The position numbers were made by a program, and so were the translations under genes. A stretch of 42,732 nucleotides of DNA from Acidobacteriota bacterium (GTDB lineage Bacteria > Acidobacteriota > Vicinamibacteria > Vicinamibacterales > Vicinamibacteraceae): NCBI GenBank assembly GCA_023429845.1, contig JAEZCY010000169.1, positions 1-42,732 on the forward strand, written 5' to 3'. Positions 42,197 to 42,732 of the stretch are shown in pieces (position 1 is the stretch's first letter; each line of letters starts with the position of its first letter). Below the pieces are notes generated by a model. It had not been told where the DNA came from. It worked only from the letters and a program-made list of their open reading frames with translations, and searched no databases.

Positions 42197-42227
42197 CAAG
42201 AGGTCGCCGGATACGGGCGACCTCTTG
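42197..42227. terminator. perfect 12-bp stem-loop
   Basis: CAAGAGGTCGCC-GGATACG-GGCGACCTCTTG: 12-bp perfect stem, 7-nt loop, between the recombinase remnant and the tRNA-like sequence. It is the strongest hairpin in the window and probably ends transcription from one or both sides. Confidence 0.7.
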
Positions 42228-42240
42228 GTCCAAATTCAGT

Positions 42241-42314
42241 TGGTTGCGGGGGCGGGATTTGAACCCGCGACCTTTGGGTTATGAGTCGGATCTCTCGACT
42301 CTACCCCACGCAAC
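42241..42314 (-). tRNA. degenerate tRNA-Met (anticodon CAT), probable attachment-site remnant
   Basis: On the minus strand the 3' half is well kept: anticodon CAT at 42281-42283, CCCAA stem, variable AGGTC, T-arm GCGGG-TTCAAAT-CCCGC, acceptor CCCCGCA, discriminator A and encoded CCA at 42241-42243. The 5' half is abnormal: the acceptor 5' strand is TGCGTGG with a mismatch, the D-arm is shortened to GGTAGAG, and the 5' anticodon stem does not pair with CCCAA; instead GAGTCG and CGACTC make an odd hairpin. An intact 3' half next to a recombinase remnant is the usual mark of integration at a tRNA 3' end. Probably not a working tRNA. Confidence 0.6.
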
Positions 42315-42464
42315 TCATCTACGCCCAAGCCCGTTGTTATTGATGGTTTCGAAATGGGAGGCCACTGCCGCCCACTCGAAACCACGCACCATTGTCACCA
42401 ATTTGTCACCAGGATTCGGGTGCCAGATTGGTGGCGATCGGTGCGTCATGAGGAGGGGCACAGG
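42315..42464. other. intergenic region with inverted and direct repeats
   Basis: GGTTTCGA (42345-42352) and TCGAAACC (42376-42383) are perfect 8-bp inverted repeats that can extend with TGGG/CCCA. Two copies of TTGTCACCA follow at 42392 and 42403. They could be recombinase or relaxase sites of an element extending to the right. Confidence 0.45.
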
Positions 42465-42732
42465 ATGAATTTCGATCCACGAGATGTCGACGACCGTCGC
42501 GATGAGACGCGTCAGGAGCACAAGGCGCGGTATCGGTCGCGGAATGACGAGAGCGAATCGACGCAGGCACCACGGTGCACGGGCCTGCATGACCGCGAGC
42601 GTGATGACGACCAAGCCCTCGACAGCGGTCGTTCGCGGGACCGTGACGATGACGACACGCGATCGCTCGGGCGCGCCGGTGGCGGCAGCGAGCGTCAGAG
42701 CGGCGACGAGCCCGCACACGACCGGCGGGAGG
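42465..42732 (+). CDS. Arg/Asp-rich hydrophilic protein, 5' part only
   Basis: ATG 42465 follows an excellent Shine-Dalgarno (AGGAGGGGCACAGG) and the frame is open to the window edge (89 codons). It reads MNFDPRDVDDRRDETRQEH and later RDRDDDDTRSLGRAGGG: low-complexity, strongly charged, no hydrophobic core. Proteins with this MNFDPRD start occur at the edge of integrative elements in environmental bacteria, where a winged-helix (replication-relaxation-like) domain follows the charged N-terminus; I recall this pattern but cannot verify it, and the diagnostic part lies outside the window. Confidence 0.5.
   Translation, partial: MNFDPRDVDDRRDETRQEHKARYRSRNDESESTQAPRCTGLHDRERDDDQALDSGRSRDRDDDDTRSLGRAGGGSERQSGDEPAHDRRE

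Noticed and set aside
42200..42468. Peptides such as AGFEPATFGL and GRDLNPRPLGYE read on the plus strand
   Set aside because: These are the well-known false translations across a tRNA gene on the opposite strand.

Overview
This window is about 70% GC and tightly packed with genes. The gene families point to a member of the Acidobacteriota, probably near Vicinamibacteria/Luteitalea: many secreted proteins of unknown function, a DUF3300-DUF2950 pair, a carbohydrate-binding-like Tyr/Gly-rich secreted protein, and a free-living homologue of the nucleotide translocases. This placement is inference from family content; there is no rRNA gene in the window to confirm it.

Left part (1-12.9 kb). A leftward group of three small secreted proteins (DUF4136, a 167-aa protein and a protein cut by the window edge) is divergent from a large secreted repeat protein coupled to an MscS-type channel. 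Next comes a leftward group: a small secreted protein with an internal duplication, a secreted protein with kinase-like motifs, and an Omp85-type beta-barrel. These are followed by an ABM-domain protein, an Npt1/Npt2-type nucleotide-transporter homologue and a secreted protein, all rightward.

Middle (12.9-36.8 kb). A two-gene glycosidase operon (GH63-like and GH13) lies divergent from an outer-membrane protein. A long leftward operon then carries MFS transporter, phosphate acyltransferase, acetate kinase, pyruvate formate-lyase, its activating enzyme, a K+ channel and a Ca2+/H+ exchanger, with polyphosphate kinase 2 just downstream. It looks like an anaerobic/energy-stress module: acetyl-CoA to acetate with ATP gain, formate production, ion homeostasis and polyP-based nucleotide phosphorylation. 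The DUF3300-DUF2950 pair, a SpoIIAA-like protein and a complete tripartite RND efflux operon follow.

Right part (36.8-42.7 kb). This is a degraded mobile/defence island. A fumarase/aspartase gene fragment stops abruptly at 37203, where a ~60-bp copy of the 3' end of a serine recombinase gene begins. A second copy of that 3' end lies at 42129-42188. Between the two are an AbiEi-like HTH protein, an intact AbiEi/AbiEii (type IV toxin-antitoxin) operon with a palindromic operator, remnants of a type I restriction system (hsdS tail, frameshifted and truncated hsdM), a frameshifted DUF6883 gene and an intact DUF4926 gene. On the right the island is bounded by a perfect 12-bp stem-loop and a degenerate tRNA-Met whose 3' half is well preserved, followed by the start of an Arg/Asp-rich protein that runs off the window.
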